This document shows, piece after piece, positions 24,258-32,831 of a DNA stretch of 64,000 nt. The DNA comes from Streptomyces sp. Y2F8-2 (GTDB taxonomy: Bacteria; Actinomycetota; Actinomycetes; Streptomycetales; Streptomycetaceae), in assembly GCF_014905555.1 (NCBI RefSeq), contig NZ_BNGS01000007.1, forward strand, positions 310,001 to 374,000, written 5' to 3'. Positions within the stretch are counted from its first letter, which is position 1. Each line of letters starts with the position of its first letter. The notes under the pieces are model-generated. The model was not told where the DNA came from. It worked only from the letters and a program-made list of their open reading frames with translations, and made no database searches. The translations under genes and the position numbers were made by a program.

Positions 24258-25985
24258 GTGGCCCGGGCCAACGAAGAGGTCGAGGCGCTCCTGCAGGAGT
24301 ACGCGGACCTCGTCGCGATCACGGGAGGCGACGCCTTCAAGGCGCGCGCCTACGAGAAGGCCGCGCGTGCCATCGGCGGCCACCCGGCCGACATCTCCCA
24401 TCTGGACGCCGACGGGCTGCGGGACATCCCGAACGTGGGCAGGTCGATCGCCGAGAAGGTCATCGAGTATCTGCGCACCGGCACGGTCGCGGTGGTCGAG
24501 GAGCGCAGGGCGAAGATCCCGGCCGGGGTGCGGGAGCTGATCACGATCCCCACGCTGGGTCCGAAGAAGGCGATGCGGCTCTACGAGGACCTGCACATCT
24601 CCTCGGTGAGCGAGTTGGCGGCCGCGATCGAGGCGGACGCGCTGGCCGACCTGAAGGGGTTCGGCGAGAAGACGCAGGAGAACATCCTGCACGGGATCCG
24701 GCTGATGCAGCAGGCGGGCGGCCGTATCCCGATCCATCTGGCGCTGGACACCGCCGAGGAGATCGTCGCCGAGCTGTCCCAGGTCACCGGCTGCAAGCGC
24801 TGCACGTACGCGGGATCGCTGCGGCGGATGAGGGAGACGATCGGCGACATCGACATCCTGGTCGCCGCGAAGCGGTCGGCCCCCTTCATGGAGGCCCTGG
24901 AGGCGCTGCCCTCGACCGCCGAGGTGATCGCGCACGGTGAGAAGAAGACGTCGATCCGCACCTCCAAGGGCGTGCAGGTGGACCTGCGGGTGCTGCCGCC
25001 CGACTCGTGGGGCGCGGGGCTCCAGTACTTCACCGGCTCCAAGGCGCACAACATCCGCACCCGCACCATCGCCGTACGCCAGGGTCTGAAGCTGTCCGAG
25101 TACGGCCTGTTCGACACGGGCAGCGGGGAGTCGGTCGCCTCCCGCAGCGAGGAGGAGGTGTACGCCCGGCTGGGCCTGCCGTGGATTCCGCCGACGCTTC
25201 GGGAGGACCGGGGGGAGATCCAGGCGGCCGTGCGCGGGGAGCTGCCGGAAGTGGTCACGGAGCGGGATGTGCGCGGCGATCTGCACACGCACACGGACCT
25301 CACCGACGGGCTGGCCTCCCTGGAGGCGATGGTGGAGGCGGCGGCCGAGCGCGGTTACGCGTACTACGCGGTCACCGACCACGCGCCGAACCTGTACATG
25401 CAGCGCATGACGGACGAGAAGATCCTCGCCCAGCGGGAGGAGCTGCGAGCGCTGGACGGCGCGCACCACGGGATGCGGCTGCTGCACGGCACCGAGCTCA
25501 ACATCAGTGCCGAGGGGGACGTGGACTGGCCGGGCGCGTTCCTGGCCGGCTTCGACCTGTGCGTGGCCTCGCTGCACTCCCACTTCGACCTGGACCGCAG
25601 GGCGATGACGCGGCGGCTGGTGCGGGCCTGTGAGAACCCGCACGTCAACATCATCGGCCATCCGACCACGCGCCTGATCGGCAAGCGGCCGGGGGTGGAC
25701 GCCGACTGGGACGAGGTCTTCGCGGCCTGCGCGCGCACCGGCACCGCGCTGGAGATCAACGCCCAGCCGGACCGGCTCGACCTGTGCGACGAGGACATCC
25801 TGCGGGCCCGGCAGCACGGCGTGAGGTTCGCCGTGAACACCGACGCGCACTCCGTGCTCCACCTGGCCCATCTGCGCTACGGCGTCGGTACCGCGCAGCG
25901 CGGCTGGCTCACGGCGGACGACGTGATCAACACCTGGCCGCTGCGGCGGCTGCGCCGGTTCCTGGCGAAGGACGGGTCGGGGTGA
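24258..25985 (+). CDS. DNA polymerase X family protein with C-terminal PHP domain
   Basis: A 575-residue bacterial PolX. Residues 1-about 150 are helix-hairpin-helix rich (YEKAARAIGG, LRDIPNVGRSIAEKVIEYL, LKGFGEKTQENIL). The polymerase palm has catalytic aspartates in GDIDILV (about residues 196-202) and VQVDLRV (about 240-246). The C-terminal PHP domain has metal ligands in DLHTHTDLTDG (about 342-352) and GTELN, HSHFD and NTDAH. These enzymes fill short gaps in base-excision repair, the PHP giving 3'-5' exonuclease and 3'-phosphatase activity. The start is a GTG with no Shine-Dalgarno; TAGACT lies seven bases upstream, indicating a leaderless message. Confidence 0.9.
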   Translation: MARANEEVEALLQEYADLVAITGGDAFKARAYEKAARAIGGHPADISHLDADGLRDIPNVGRSIAEKVIEYLRTGTVAVVEERRAKIPAGVRELITIPTLGPKKAMRLYEDLHISSVSELAAAIEADALADLKGFGEKTQENILHGIRLMQQAGGRIPIHLALDTAEEIVAELSQVTGCKRCTYAGSLRRMRETIGDIDILVAAKRSAPFMEALEALPSTAEVIAHGEKKTSIRTSKGVQVDLRVLPPDSWGAGLQYFTGSKAHNIRTRTIAVRQGLKLSEYGLFDTGSGESVASRSEEEVYARLGLPWIPPTLREDRGEIQAAVRGELPEVVTERDVRGDLHTHTDLTDGLASLEAMVEAAAERGYAYYAVTDHAPNLYMQRMTDEKILAQREELRALDGAHHGMRLLHGTELNISAEGDVDWPGAFLAGFDLCVASLHSHFDLDRRAMTRRLVRACENPHVNIIGHPTTRLIGKRPGVDADWDEVFAACARTGTALEINAQPDRLDLCDEDILRARQHGVRFAVNTDAHSVLHLAHLRYGVGTAQRGWLTADDVINTWPLRRLRRFLAKDGSG

Positions 25986-26073
25986 GGTGGCGCGCGTTTG
26001 CCGTCCGGGGGACCGGAGACCCGAGGGGTGGTCGCCGCAACTTGTGGGACGCGATATGTGAGGGGGTGCCCCG

Positions 26074-26550
26074 GTGACTGAGAACAGCATGGGTGACGAG
26101 GTCTACCAGCCCCAGCAGGACGAGGACGTCGTGGAGGACATGAGCCCGCTGGAGTCCCCGGACAGCCTGGAGAACCGGGTCGTGGAGCCCATGGAGGAGG
26201 GCTACTCGCCGCCGGAGAAGCCTCTCGCGGTGAACGACGTGGGCACCACCGCGGCAGAGCAGCGCGACGGGGAGTCGCTGGACGAGCGGCTGGCCCGGGA
26301 GGTGCCCGAGGACACGGCCACGGTGGGCGACGGGATCGGGGACCTGCCCGGCGGTGAGGGTGAGCCGAGGGACGACGAGGTCGGCGGCCCGGACGCCGGG
26401 CGGCTGGTCGCGCCGGACGAGGGCGCGCACGAGGACACCGACGCGGAGGCCGTCGCGAACGACGTCGGCTTCGACAGCGGCGCCCGCACGGCCGAGGAGG
26501 CCGCCGTGCACGTCGTGCCGGATGACGGCGAGGACGAGACCGGGCCGTAG
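26074..26550 (+). CDS. DUF5709 family acidic hydrophilic protein
   Basis: A 158-residue, Asp/Glu/Gly-rich protein that looks intrinsically disordered. The segments DEDVVEDMSPLESPDSLEN, GYSPPEKPLAVNDVGTTAAEQ and ESLDERLAREVPE are the pattern I remember for the DUF5709 family in actinobacteria, whose function is unknown. GTG at 26074 follows a purine-rich GAGGGGG. Its stop is one base from the convergent capA-like stop. A stress-protectant role would suit the composition but is speculation. Confidence 0.75.
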   Translation: MTENSMGDEVYQPQQDEDVVEDMSPLESPDSLENRVVEPMEEGYSPPEKPLAVNDVGTTAAEQRDGESLDERLAREVPEDTATVGDGIGDLPGGEGEPRDDEVGGPDAGRLVAPDEGAHEDTDAEAVANDVGFDSGARTAEEAAVHVVPDDGEDETGP

Positions 26551-26551
26551 G

Positions 26552-27667
26552 TCAGCGCTGGACGCGCAGCGTGAGCGTGCCGTCGGGTTCACGGTCGACG
26601 CGGGTGCCGAACTCCCGGCTGAATCCGTCGAGGGCGGTGCGCAGCCAGGCGGTGTCCTCGTCCGAGGCGTGCTCCAGCCGCATTCTGCGCGCCTGGAGGG
26701 TGACGATGCGGGCGCCGGTCGTCCGGCCGGTGTCCGGGTCGACCGTCACCAGGTACAGCAGGCGCAGGTCGTCGCGGTAGCGCTCGTAGCCGCCGATGCC
26801 CTCGTAGTCGTCGACGAGGTCCCCGCAGCCGTACAGGACGAGCCTGCCCCGGTAGGTCTCCAGCGGGCGCGGGTGGTGCGAGGAGTGCCCGTGGACGATG
26901 TCCACGCCCGCGTCGACGAGCGCGTGGGCGAAGCGGATCTCGGCGCGGGAGACGTCGTAGCCCCAGTTGGGGCCCCAGTGGACCGAGGCGACGACGATGT
27001 CTCCGGGGTGTTTGAGCTGCCGCAGCCGGGCGGCGAACGCGGCGGCCACGGCGACGGTCGGGCCCGTGACGAAGTCGACGCCGGACCGGTCCTCGGTGGC
27101 GGCCCAGTCCTCCGGGATCCCGCTGGAGGGCATGCCGAAGGAGAACACCAGCACGCGTCCGCCTCCGTCGAGGGGGACGATCGCGGGCCGTCCGGCCGCG
27201 GTCGCGTCCCGGCCCGCCCCGGCCGTGCGCAGCCCCGCCGCCGCCAGGGAGTCGAGGGTCTCCTCGAGGCCGCGCCGGCCGAAGTCGAGGACGTGGTTGT
27301 TGGCGAGGGCGCAGACGTCCGGGCGCAGCGCGGTCAGGCAGGGCAGGTTGGCGGGGCTCATCCGGTAGTGGACGCCCTTGCCGGGCGCGAACTGCCCGTC
27401 GCCGGTGACGGCGGTCTCCAGATTGACCACCCGCACGTCGGGCGCGGCGTCCTCCAGGACCGCCAGCGCCTCTCCCCAGGGCCAGGAGTAGTCGACCGGC
27501 TGGGGAATGGGCCCGTTGGCGGCCTCGGCCAGGCCGACGTAGGCCCGGGCGTCGTGGATGTAGGTCTCCCGCAGCGCCGGGTCGCCGGGGTGCGGGAGGA
27601 TCTGGTCGACGCCCCGGCCGAGCATGACGTCCCCGCACAGGAACAGGGTCACCGCGCCCGTGTGCAC
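26552..27667 (-). CDS. CapA family protein (metallophosphatase-like)
   Basis: A 371-residue protein of the CapA/PgsA family with a calcineurin-like fold. Motifs are FLCGDVMLGRG (Asp, about residues 9-19), VVNLETAVTG (about 81-90), ALANNHVLDFGRRG (Asn-His-Asp, about 116-129), VASVHWGPNWG (about 227) and VHGHSSHHPRP (about 257). In Bacillus the homologue takes part in poly-gamma-glutamate export; most actinobacterial members are uncharacterised. Unlike Bacillus PgsA it lacks an N-terminal membrane anchor, so it is probably cytosolic. GTG start at 27667 with GGGAG nearby. Confidence 0.8.
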   Translation of the reverse strand: MHTGAVTLFLCGDVMLGRGVDQILPHPGDPALRETYIHDARAYVGLAEAANGPIPQPVDYSWPWGEALAVLEDAAPDVRVVNLETAVTGDGQFAPGKGVHYRMSPANLPCLTALRPDVCALANNHVLDFGRRGLEETLDSLAAAGLRTAGAGRDATAAGRPAIVPLDGGGRVLVFSFGMPSSGIPEDWAATEDRSGVDFVTGPTVAVAAAFAARLRQLKHPGDIVVASVHWGPNWGYDVSRAEIRFAHALVDAGVDIVHGHSSHHPRPLETYRGRLVLYGCGDLVDDYEGIGGYERYRDDLRLLYLVTVDPDTGRTTGARIVTLQARRMRLEHASDEDTAWLRTALDGFSREFGTRVDREPDGTLTLRVQR

Positions 27668-27729
27668 TCTCCCACGCTAAGGCGGTATCGGGCGCCGCGC
27701 GAAGGGTCGCGGTTCCACGGGGGTCCCGG

Positions 27730-29016
27730 TCATACGTGCGCGGGGGCCATGTGGTCGGTGAACCAGTCGCGGGCCAGGTCGGTGACCGCCTCCAGGGCGC
27801 CGGGTTCCTCGAAGAGGTGGGTGGCGCCGGGGACGACCGCGAGGTGGTTCTCGCAGCGCAGCCGGGCCTGGGCCTGCCGGTTGAGGTCGAGGACGACGGG
27901 GTCGGCGCCGCCGACGACGAGCAGCGTGGGTGCCGTCACCTCGGGCAGGCGCGGTCCGGCGAGGTCCGGCCTGCCGCCGCGGGAGACGACCGCGGCGATG
28001 TGCGCCCCCGGTTCGGCGGCCGCCCACAGCGCGGCGGCGGCGCCGGTGCTGGCGCCGAAGTAGCCGACGGCGAGGCCCTGCGCCTCCGGCCGGGTGCGCA
28101 GCCAGCCGGTGGTGTCGGCGAGCCGCCGGGCCAGCAGCTCGGTGTCGAAGACGTTGGCCCGGTCCCGCTCCTCCTCCTCGGTGAGCAGGTCGAACAGCAG
28201 CGTGCCGAGCCCGGCCCGGTTGAGGCCCTCGGCCACGAAGCGGTTGCGCGGGCTGTGCCGGCTGCTGCCGCTGCCGTGGGCGAAGACGACGATCCCGGTC
28301 GGGTCCTCGGGCACGGTCAGCCGTCCGCCGAGGCGTACGGCGCCGGCGGCCGCCTCCACCTCGCGGTCCACGGTCCCCGTGTGCCCCGCCGCCCGGTGCA
28401 GGCAGGCGGCCACCTCGGCGTCGTCGACCTGGGCGAAGTCGGCATAGAACTGGCCGACCGCGAAGAAGACCCGCGGTGTGTCGAGGCAGACCAGTTCGTC
28501 CGCCTCGTCGGCGAGCCGCTCGGTCCAGTCGTGCGGCGCGACGGGCACCGCCAGCACGATCCGTGCCGCTCCCCTGGCCCGGGCGATCCGGCAGGCGGCA
28601 CGCGCGGTGGACCCGGTGGCCACCCCGTCGTCGACGACCACCACGGTCCGCCCCTCGACGGGGACCGGTGAGCGCCCGCCCCGGTAGCGCCGGGCCCGGA
28701 GCTCCAGCACCTCGCGCTCGCGCTCCTCGACCTGGGCCAGTTCCTCCGGGGTGACGCGGGCCTCCCGCACCACCGCGTCGTTGATCACGCGCACGCCGTC
28801 CTCGCCGATCGCCCCCATCCCCAGCTCCGGCTGGAAGGGCACGCCCAGCTTGCGGACCAGGCACACGTCCAGCGGTGCCCCGAGCGCTTCGGCGACCTCG
28901 GCGGCGACCGGCACCCCTCCCCTGGGCAGTCCCAGCACCACGAGGTCCCGGCCCCTGAGGTGCCTGAGGCGGGCGCCCAACTGCCGTCCGGCTTCGAGAC
29001 GATCGGTGAAGACCAC
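27730..29016 (-). CDS. phosphoribosyltransferase fused to dienelactone hydrolase-like alpha/beta hydrolase
   Basis: A 428-residue natural fusion. Residues 1-about 210 form a type I phosphoribosyltransferase domain with the PRPP loop VVVVDDGVATGSTARAA (about 121-137) and LPRGGVPVAAEVA near residue 30. Residues about 220-428 form an alpha/beta hydrolase with VVFAHGSGSSRHSPRN (oxyanion region), nucleophile elbow GASTG (about 319), an Asp in VGGADPVV and a His in GATHLFEEPG. GTG at 29016 has GAGGAGG nine bases upstream, inside the end of the DUF1876 gene, so the two are cotranscribed. The domain pair is known from many actinobacteria, often in dormancy or stress loci, but its reaction is unknown. 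Confidence 0.85.
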   Translation of the reverse strand: MVFTDRLEAGRQLGARLRHLRGRDLVVLGLPRGGVPVAAEVAEALGAPLDVCLVRKLGVPFQPELGMGAIGEDGVRVINDAVVREARVTPEELAQVEEREREVLELRARRYRGGRSPVPVEGRTVVVVDDGVATGSTARAACRIARARGAARIVLAVPVAPHDWTERLADEADELVCLDTPRVFFAVGQFYADFAQVDDAEVAACLHRAAGHTGTVDREVEAAAGAVRLGGRLTVPEDPTGIVVFAHGSGSSRHSPRNRFVAEGLNRAGLGTLLFDLLTEEEERDRANVFDTELLARRLADTTGWLRTRPEAQGLAVGYFGASTGAAAALWAAAEPGAHIAAVVSRGGRPDLAGPRLPEVTAPTLLVVGGADPVVLDLNRQAQARLRCENHLAVVPGATHLFEEPGALEAVTDLARDWFTDHMAPAHV

Positions 29017-29028
29017 GATGCAGCCTCC

Positions 29029-29340
29029 TCACTCCCGGGGGGACCAGAGCGGTGCGGGCGGGGGCTCCTCGGACGCCCCTGCCGCCGTGATGTCACCGAC
29101 GGCGGCGCGGACCAGCCGACGGCCCAGGGCGATCAGGGCCCGTCCGGCGGCGAGTTCGTCGCCGATCTCGGGCACGGCCGTGTCGTACGGGCTGCGGTGG
29201 GCCTCGGCGTGGCTCTCGAGCACGTTCTCGCCGGTGTCCAGGACGGCCCGGGCCGTGGTCGCCGGGTCGTGTTCGGACAGGTACAGGTGCAGCGTCCACT
29301 CCTTGGCGGACGCAGGCCGGCTGTCGGCGGCTCGGGTCAT
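29029..29340 (-). CDS. DUF1876 domain protein
   Basis: A 103-residue protein with the small alpha/beta DUF1876 domain (EWTLHLYLSEHDPATTARAVLDT ... GDELAAGRALIALGRRLV, positions about 14-80), which resembles a dsRNA-binding fold. The C-terminal 20 residues are Pro/Glu-rich. ATG at 29340 has GGAGGGA upstream. It lies 12 bp before the phosphoribosyltransferase-hydrolase gene and forms an operon with it. DUF1876 proteins are commonly near universal-stress or hypoxia-type genes in actinobacteria; no biochemical role is known. Confidence 0.8.
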   Translation of the reverse strand: MTRAADSRPASAKEWTLHLYLSEHDPATTARAVLDTGENVLESHAEAHRSPYDTAVPEIGDELAAGRALIALGRRLVRAAVGDITAAGASEEPPPAPLWSPRE

Positions 29341-29473
29341 CGTCCGTCCCTCCTCACGCGGGTGCGAGGCAAGAGGACTGAAGGGGGTGCGGCCCCCTTC
29401 CACTGTGACTCCGATGGGCGCGTGCCGCACAGTCCTGGCGGGGCGCGTCGCCGGGCCGGGCAGAATGGCGGTC

Positions 29474-29890
29474 ATGACCACGCGTTCCTGCCCGTGCGGG
29501 CTGCCCGAGGCCTACGAGAACTGCTGCGGCCGCTTCCTCCCCCAGCCTCGAACGCGCTCGGCCGGGGGGACCCCCATGGGGACCGCGGCCGCGCCGACCG
29601 CCGAGACGCTCATGCGGTCCCGGTACAGCGCCTTCGTTCTGCGGGACGCGGGGTATCTGCTGCGCACCTGGCATCCGCGCACCCGCCCGGCACGGCTCGA
29701 CCTCGACCCGCGGATGCGGTGGACGGGGCTGGAGATCCTGGGGACGACGGAGGGTTCCGCGTTCCACTCCACGGGGACCGTGACTTTCCGCGCCTCCTAC
29801 CGGGGTGGCTCGCTGTACGAGCGCAGCCGGTTCGAGCGGGTCGACGGGGCGTGGGTGTACGTCGACGGGGAGTTCCTCGACCGGGACTGA
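29474..29890 (+). CDS. YchJ/SEC-C motif family protein with repeat-derived insertion
   Basis: A 138-residue protein with an N-terminal SEC-C zinc motif (CPCG and ENCCG, residues 6-20) and the YchJ NTF2-like domain (PTAETLMRSRYSAFV, HSTGTVTFRASYRG, SRFERVDGAWVYVDGE). Family members are probably metal-binding; function unknown. Residues about 22-35, just after CCGRF, are encoded by a GC-rich palindromic repeat copy (29537-29576) and interrupt the normally short linker between CCGRF and PTAETLMRSRY. A CAGAAT -10-like element seven bases before the ATG suggests leaderless translation. Confidence 0.8.
   Translation: MTTRSCPCGLPEAYENCCGRFLPQPRTRSAGGTPMGTAAAPTAETLMRSRYSAFVLRDAGYLLRTWHPRTRPARLDLDPRMRWTGLEILGTTEGSAFHSTGTVTFRASYRGGSLYERSRFERVDGAWVYVDGEFLDRD
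29537..29576 (-). repeat. GGGGGTCCCCC-core palindromic repeat, copy C (inside a coding sequence)
   Basis: On the minus strand this 40-bp block reads TGGGGGTCCCCC, then a GAGCG...GAGGC arm, then TGGGGGAG. That is the same pattern as copies at 55603-55644 and 61241-61280. Here it is translated in frame within the YchJ-like gene, adding about 13 residues. Confidence 0.75.
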
Positions 29891-29915
29891 CGGCTCCTGG
29901 CGGTTCCCTGCGCCG

Positions 29916-30617
29916 TCACGGCGCCAGGATGTCCAGTTCGTGCAGCGCGCCCACGGTGATCTCGCGGGTGAGCTGCTCGGCGCGGGCCGCGTCGCCCTCC
30001 CGTACCGCCTCCGCGACCTGGACGTGCAGGGTGACCGCGGCCGGGTCGGGGTCCTCGAACATGACGTCGTGGTGGGTGCGGCCCGAGAGGACCTCAGCGA
30101 CCACGTCCCCGAGGCGCGCGAACATCTCGTTGCCCGACGCCCGGAGGACGACCCGGTGGAAGGCCACGTCGTGGACCAGGTAGGCCTCCAGTTTGTGGCC
30201 GCGTGAGTTGGCCACCATCCCAAGGGCGCACTCGGTGAGTTCGGCGCACTGCTCGGCGGTGGCGTGGCGCGCGGCGAGGCCCGCGGCGACCGGTTCGATC
30301 GCCGAGCGCAGCACGGTCAGTGAGCGCAGCTGCCGGGGGCGGTCGGCGCCGGCCAGCCGCCACCGGATGACCTGGGGGTCGTAGACGTTCCACTCGGAGG
30401 AGGGCAGGACCGTCACGCCCACCCGGCGGCGCGATTCCACCAGGTGCATGGATTCCAGGACGCGCACCGCCTCGCGCATCACGGACCGGGACACCTCGAA
30501 GTGCTGGGCGAGTTCGTCGGTGCGCAGGACACTGCCCGGCGGGTACTCGCCCGCGGTGATCGCGGGGCCGAGGGTGTCCAGTACATGGCCGTGCAGCCCC
30601 CGGCCCGGTGTGCTCAT
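29916..30617 (-). CDS. gntR: GntR-family repressor of the gluconate operon
   Basis: A 233-residue FadR-subfamily GntR regulator: a winged helix (residues 5-75, YPPGSVLRTDELAQHFEVSRS) followed by an FCD domain with metal-type ligands in RSAIEPVAAGLAA, DVAFHRVVLRASGNEMF and HVQVAEAV. It is divergent from gntK-gntP and is the likely orthologue of the S. coelicolor gluconate regulator SCO1678. Such repressors release DNA on binding gluconate or a phosphorylated derivative. ATG at 30617. The 130-bp divergent region has TATAAG (30660-30665, minus strand) as a candidate -10 for this gene. Confidence 0.85.
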   Translation of the reverse strand: MSTPGRGLHGHVLDTLGPAITAGEYPPGSVLRTDELAQHFEVSRSVMREAVRVLESMHLVESRRRVGVTVLPSSEWNVYDPQVIRWRLAGADRPRQLRSLTVLRSAIEPVAAGLAARHATAEQCAELTECALGMVANSRGHKLEAYLVHDVAFHRVVLRASGNEMFARLGDVVAEVLSGRTHHDVMFEDPDPAAVTLHVQVAEAVREGDAARAEQLTREITVGALHELDILAP

Positions 30618-30651
30618 GCGCTCAGCGTACGAGGAAGGTCACGACAAGAAA

Positions 30652-30730
30652 AAGTCAGACTTATATGTCACAGGGTCTTGAATTCGTCGTACCTAATCGG
30701 TTTCAGTGACGTCGACACCAGATGTCGACG
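30652..30730. promoter_or_regulatory. gntR-gntK divergent promoter with GntR operator
   Basis: The strongest element is a perfect inverted repeat at 30710-30730: CGTCGACA and TGTCGACG arms (8 bp) around CCAGA. It lies between a CCTAAT -10-like hexamer (30692-30697) and the gntK start, the classic place for a repressor. A smaller AAGTC-A-GACTT repeat (30652-30662) overlaps the candidate gntR -10. Both are plausible GntR sites; binding is inferred. Confidence 0.6.
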
Positions 30731-30747
30731 AAGACAGCGAGAGCACG

Positions 30748-31287
30748 ATGCAGCATCCGCGTACCCCCCACGTCGTCGTGGTCATGGGCGTGGCAGGCAC
30801 CGGCAAGACCACCATCGGTCCCCTGCTTGCGGCCCGGCTCGGCGTCCCGTACGCCGAGGGCGACGACTTCCACCCCCCGGCCAACATCGCCAAGATGTCG
30901 GCCGGGATCCCGCTCGACGACGCGGACCGGTGGCCCTGGCTGGACGCCATCGGCGCCTGGGCGCACGAGCGGGCGGGGCTCGGCGGGGTGGTCAGCAGCT
31001 CGGCGCTGAAGCGGGCGTACCGCGACCGGCTGCGGGCCGCGGCTCCCGGCGTCGTCTTCGTGCATCTGACGGGCGACCGGGACCTCATCGAGGAACGGAT
31101 GGCACACCGCCAGGGGCACTTCATGCCCACGGCGTTGCTGGACTCCCAGTTCGCCACGCTCCAGCCGCTGGAGCCTGACGAGCGGGGGGTCGCGGTGGAC
31201 GTCTCGGGCAGCCCCGAGGAGATCACCGCCCGCGCCGTGAACGCCCTGCGCGACCTCGAGCGGTTCTCCGCCCGGCCCTCGCAGTAA
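30748..31287 (+). CDS. gntK: gluconokinase
   Basis: A 179-residue P-loop kinase that makes 6-phosphogluconate from gluconate and ATP. The Walker A motif GVAGTGKT is at residues 14-21. Family segments GDDFHPPANIAKMSAGIPLDD, SSSALKRAYRDRLR and GHFMPTALLDSQFATLE-like GHFMPTALLDSQFATLQ are intact. ATG at 30748 has GAGAG upstream; an in-frame GTG at 30706 would start inside the promoter/operator and is rejected. First gene of the gluconate/idonate operon. Confidence 0.93.
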   Translation: MQHPRTPHVVVVMGVAGTGKTTIGPLLAARLGVPYAEGDDFHPPANIAKMSAGIPLDDADRWPWLDAIGAWAHERAGLGGVVSSSALKRAYRDRLRAAAPGVVFVHLTGDRDLIEERMAHRQGHFMPTALLDSQFATLQPLEPDERGVAVDVSGSPEEITARAVNALRDLERFSARPSQ

Positions 31288-31420
31288 CCCCCGCCCTCGG
31301 CGCGAGCCCTCCCCCAGGGGCCGCGCGGCCTCGGCACGCCCTCTCCCCAGGGGCGACGGCCGCGGAGGGCCTTCCCCACCCGAAACCGAGAGTTCCTCTC
31401 CTCACTCCTAGGGAACACCC
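31288..31420. other. gntK-gntP spacer with imperfect duplication
   Basis: A 133-bp spacer contains two imperfect direct copies of GCCCTC-CCCCAGGGGC-GC-GGCC (about 31307-31330 and 31339-31365) and the palindrome GGCCGCGCGGCC at 31319-31330. It may be a mild transcript attenuator or processing site between gntK and gntP. No gene is seen. Confidence 0.4.
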
Positions 31421-32818
31421 GTGACCAGACTCAGCGTCGAGATGCTGGCAGCGGCCCCCGTCGAGCCGATCACATCGGCGGGCCACGCTCAACTGGGCAT
31501 CGCGGCGGTGGCGGGCATCGCCGTCATCGTGCTGCTCATCACCAAGTTCAAGCTCCACGCCTTCCTGGCCCTGACCATCGGCTCGCTCGCGCTGGGCGCG
31601 TTCGCCGGGGCGCCGCTCGACAAGGCGATCACCAGTTTCACCACCGGGCTCGGCTCGACCGTGGCCGGTGTGGGCGTCCTGATCGCGCTCGGCGCGGTCC
31701 TCGGCAAGCTGCTCGCCGACTCCGGCGGCGCGGACCAGATCGTCGACACGATCCTCGCCAAGGCGCGGGGCCGTGCGATGCCCTGGGCGATGGTGCTGAT
31801 CGCCTCCGTGATCGGGCTGCCGCTGTTCTTCGAGGTCGGCATCGTGCTGCTGATCCCGGTCGTGCTGATGGTCGCCAAGCGCGGCAACTACTCGCTGATG
31901 CGGATCGGCATCCCGGCGCTCGCGGGCCTGTCCGTGATGCACGGTCTGGTCCCGCCGCACCCCGGTCCGCTGGTCGCGATCGACGCGGTCAAGGCGAACC
32001 TCGGTGTGACGCTGGCGCTCGGCGTCCTGGTCGCCGTCCCGACGGTGATCATCGCGGGCCCGCTGTTCTCGAAGGTCGCGGCCCGCTGGGTGGACGCCCC
32101 GGTCCCCGACCGCATGATTCCTCCTCGCGCCTCCGAAGAGCTTCAGCGGCGCCCCGGGTTCGGCCCCGCGCTGGCCACCGTGCTGCTGCCGGTCGTGCTG
32201 ATGCTGGCGAAGGCGCTGGTGGACATCGTCGTCGACGACCCGGCCAAGATGGTGCAGCGCGTCTTCGACGTGATCGGCTCGCCGCTGATCGCACTGCTCG
32301 CGGCCGTGATCGTGGGCATCTTCACGCTGGGCCGCCCGGCCGGCTTCAGCAAGGAGCGCATCTCCCAGCTCGTCGAGAAGGGCCTCGCACCCATCGCGGG
32401 CATCCTGCTGATCGTGGGCGCGGGCGGCGGTTTCAAGCAGACGCTGATCGACTGCGGCGTGGGCCAGATGGTCCTCGACATATCGAAGGACTGGTCGATC
32501 CCCGCGCTGCTGCTGGCCTGGCTGATCGCGGTGGCGATCCGGCTCGCGACCGGTTCCGCGACCGTGGCGACCGTCTCGGCCGCCGGTCTGGTCGCGCCGC
32601 TCGCGGCCGACATGTCGACCACGCACACGGCCCTGCTGGTGCTGGCCATCGGCGCCGGCTCGCTCTTCCTGAGCCATGTCAACGACGCCGGGTTCTGGCT
32701 GGTGAAGGAGTACTTCGGGCTCAGCGTCGGCCAGAACCTGAAGACCTGGTCGGTCATGGAGTGCATCATCTCCGTGGTCGCCGGCGGACTGGTCCTGCTG
32801 CTCTCCCTCGTGATCTAG
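31421..32818 (+). CDS. gntP: gluconate:H+ symporter, GntP family
   Basis: A 465-residue integral membrane protein with about 12-14 hydrophobic segments, collinear with E. coli GntP/GntT. Family features include FFEVGIVLLIPVVLMVAKR (about residues 141-159), VPPHPGPLVAIDAV (about 176-189), GGGFKQTLIDCGVG (about 335) and HVNDAGFWLVKEYFGLS (about 418). It takes up gluconate or related aldonic acids with protons. It follows gntK after a 133-bp spacer and precedes the 5-keto-gluconate-type SDR by 13 bp, consistent with one operon under GntR. Confidence 0.92.
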   Translation: MTRLSVEMLAAAPVEPITSAGHAQLGIAAVAGIAVIVLLITKFKLHAFLALTIGSLALGAFAGAPLDKAITSFTTGLGSTVAGVGVLIALGAVLGKLLADSGGADQIVDTILAKARGRAMPWAMVLIASVIGLPLFFEVGIVLLIPVVLMVAKRGNYSLMRIGIPALAGLSVMHGLVPPHPGPLVAIDAVKANLGVTLALGVLVAVPTVIIAGPLFSKVAARWVDAPVPDRMIPPRASEELQRRPGFGPALATVLLPVVLMLAKALVDIVVDDPAKMVQRVFDVIGSPLIALLAAVIVGIFTLGRPAGFSKERISQLVEKGLAPIAGILLIVGAGGGFKQTLIDCGVGQMVLDISKDWSIPALLLAWLIAVAIRLATGSATVATVSAAGLVAPLAADMSTTHTALLVLAIGAGSLFLSHVNDAGFWLVKEYFGLSVGQNLKTWSVMECIISVVAGGLVLLLSLVI

Positions 32819-32831
32819 GAGTGGTACGGCG

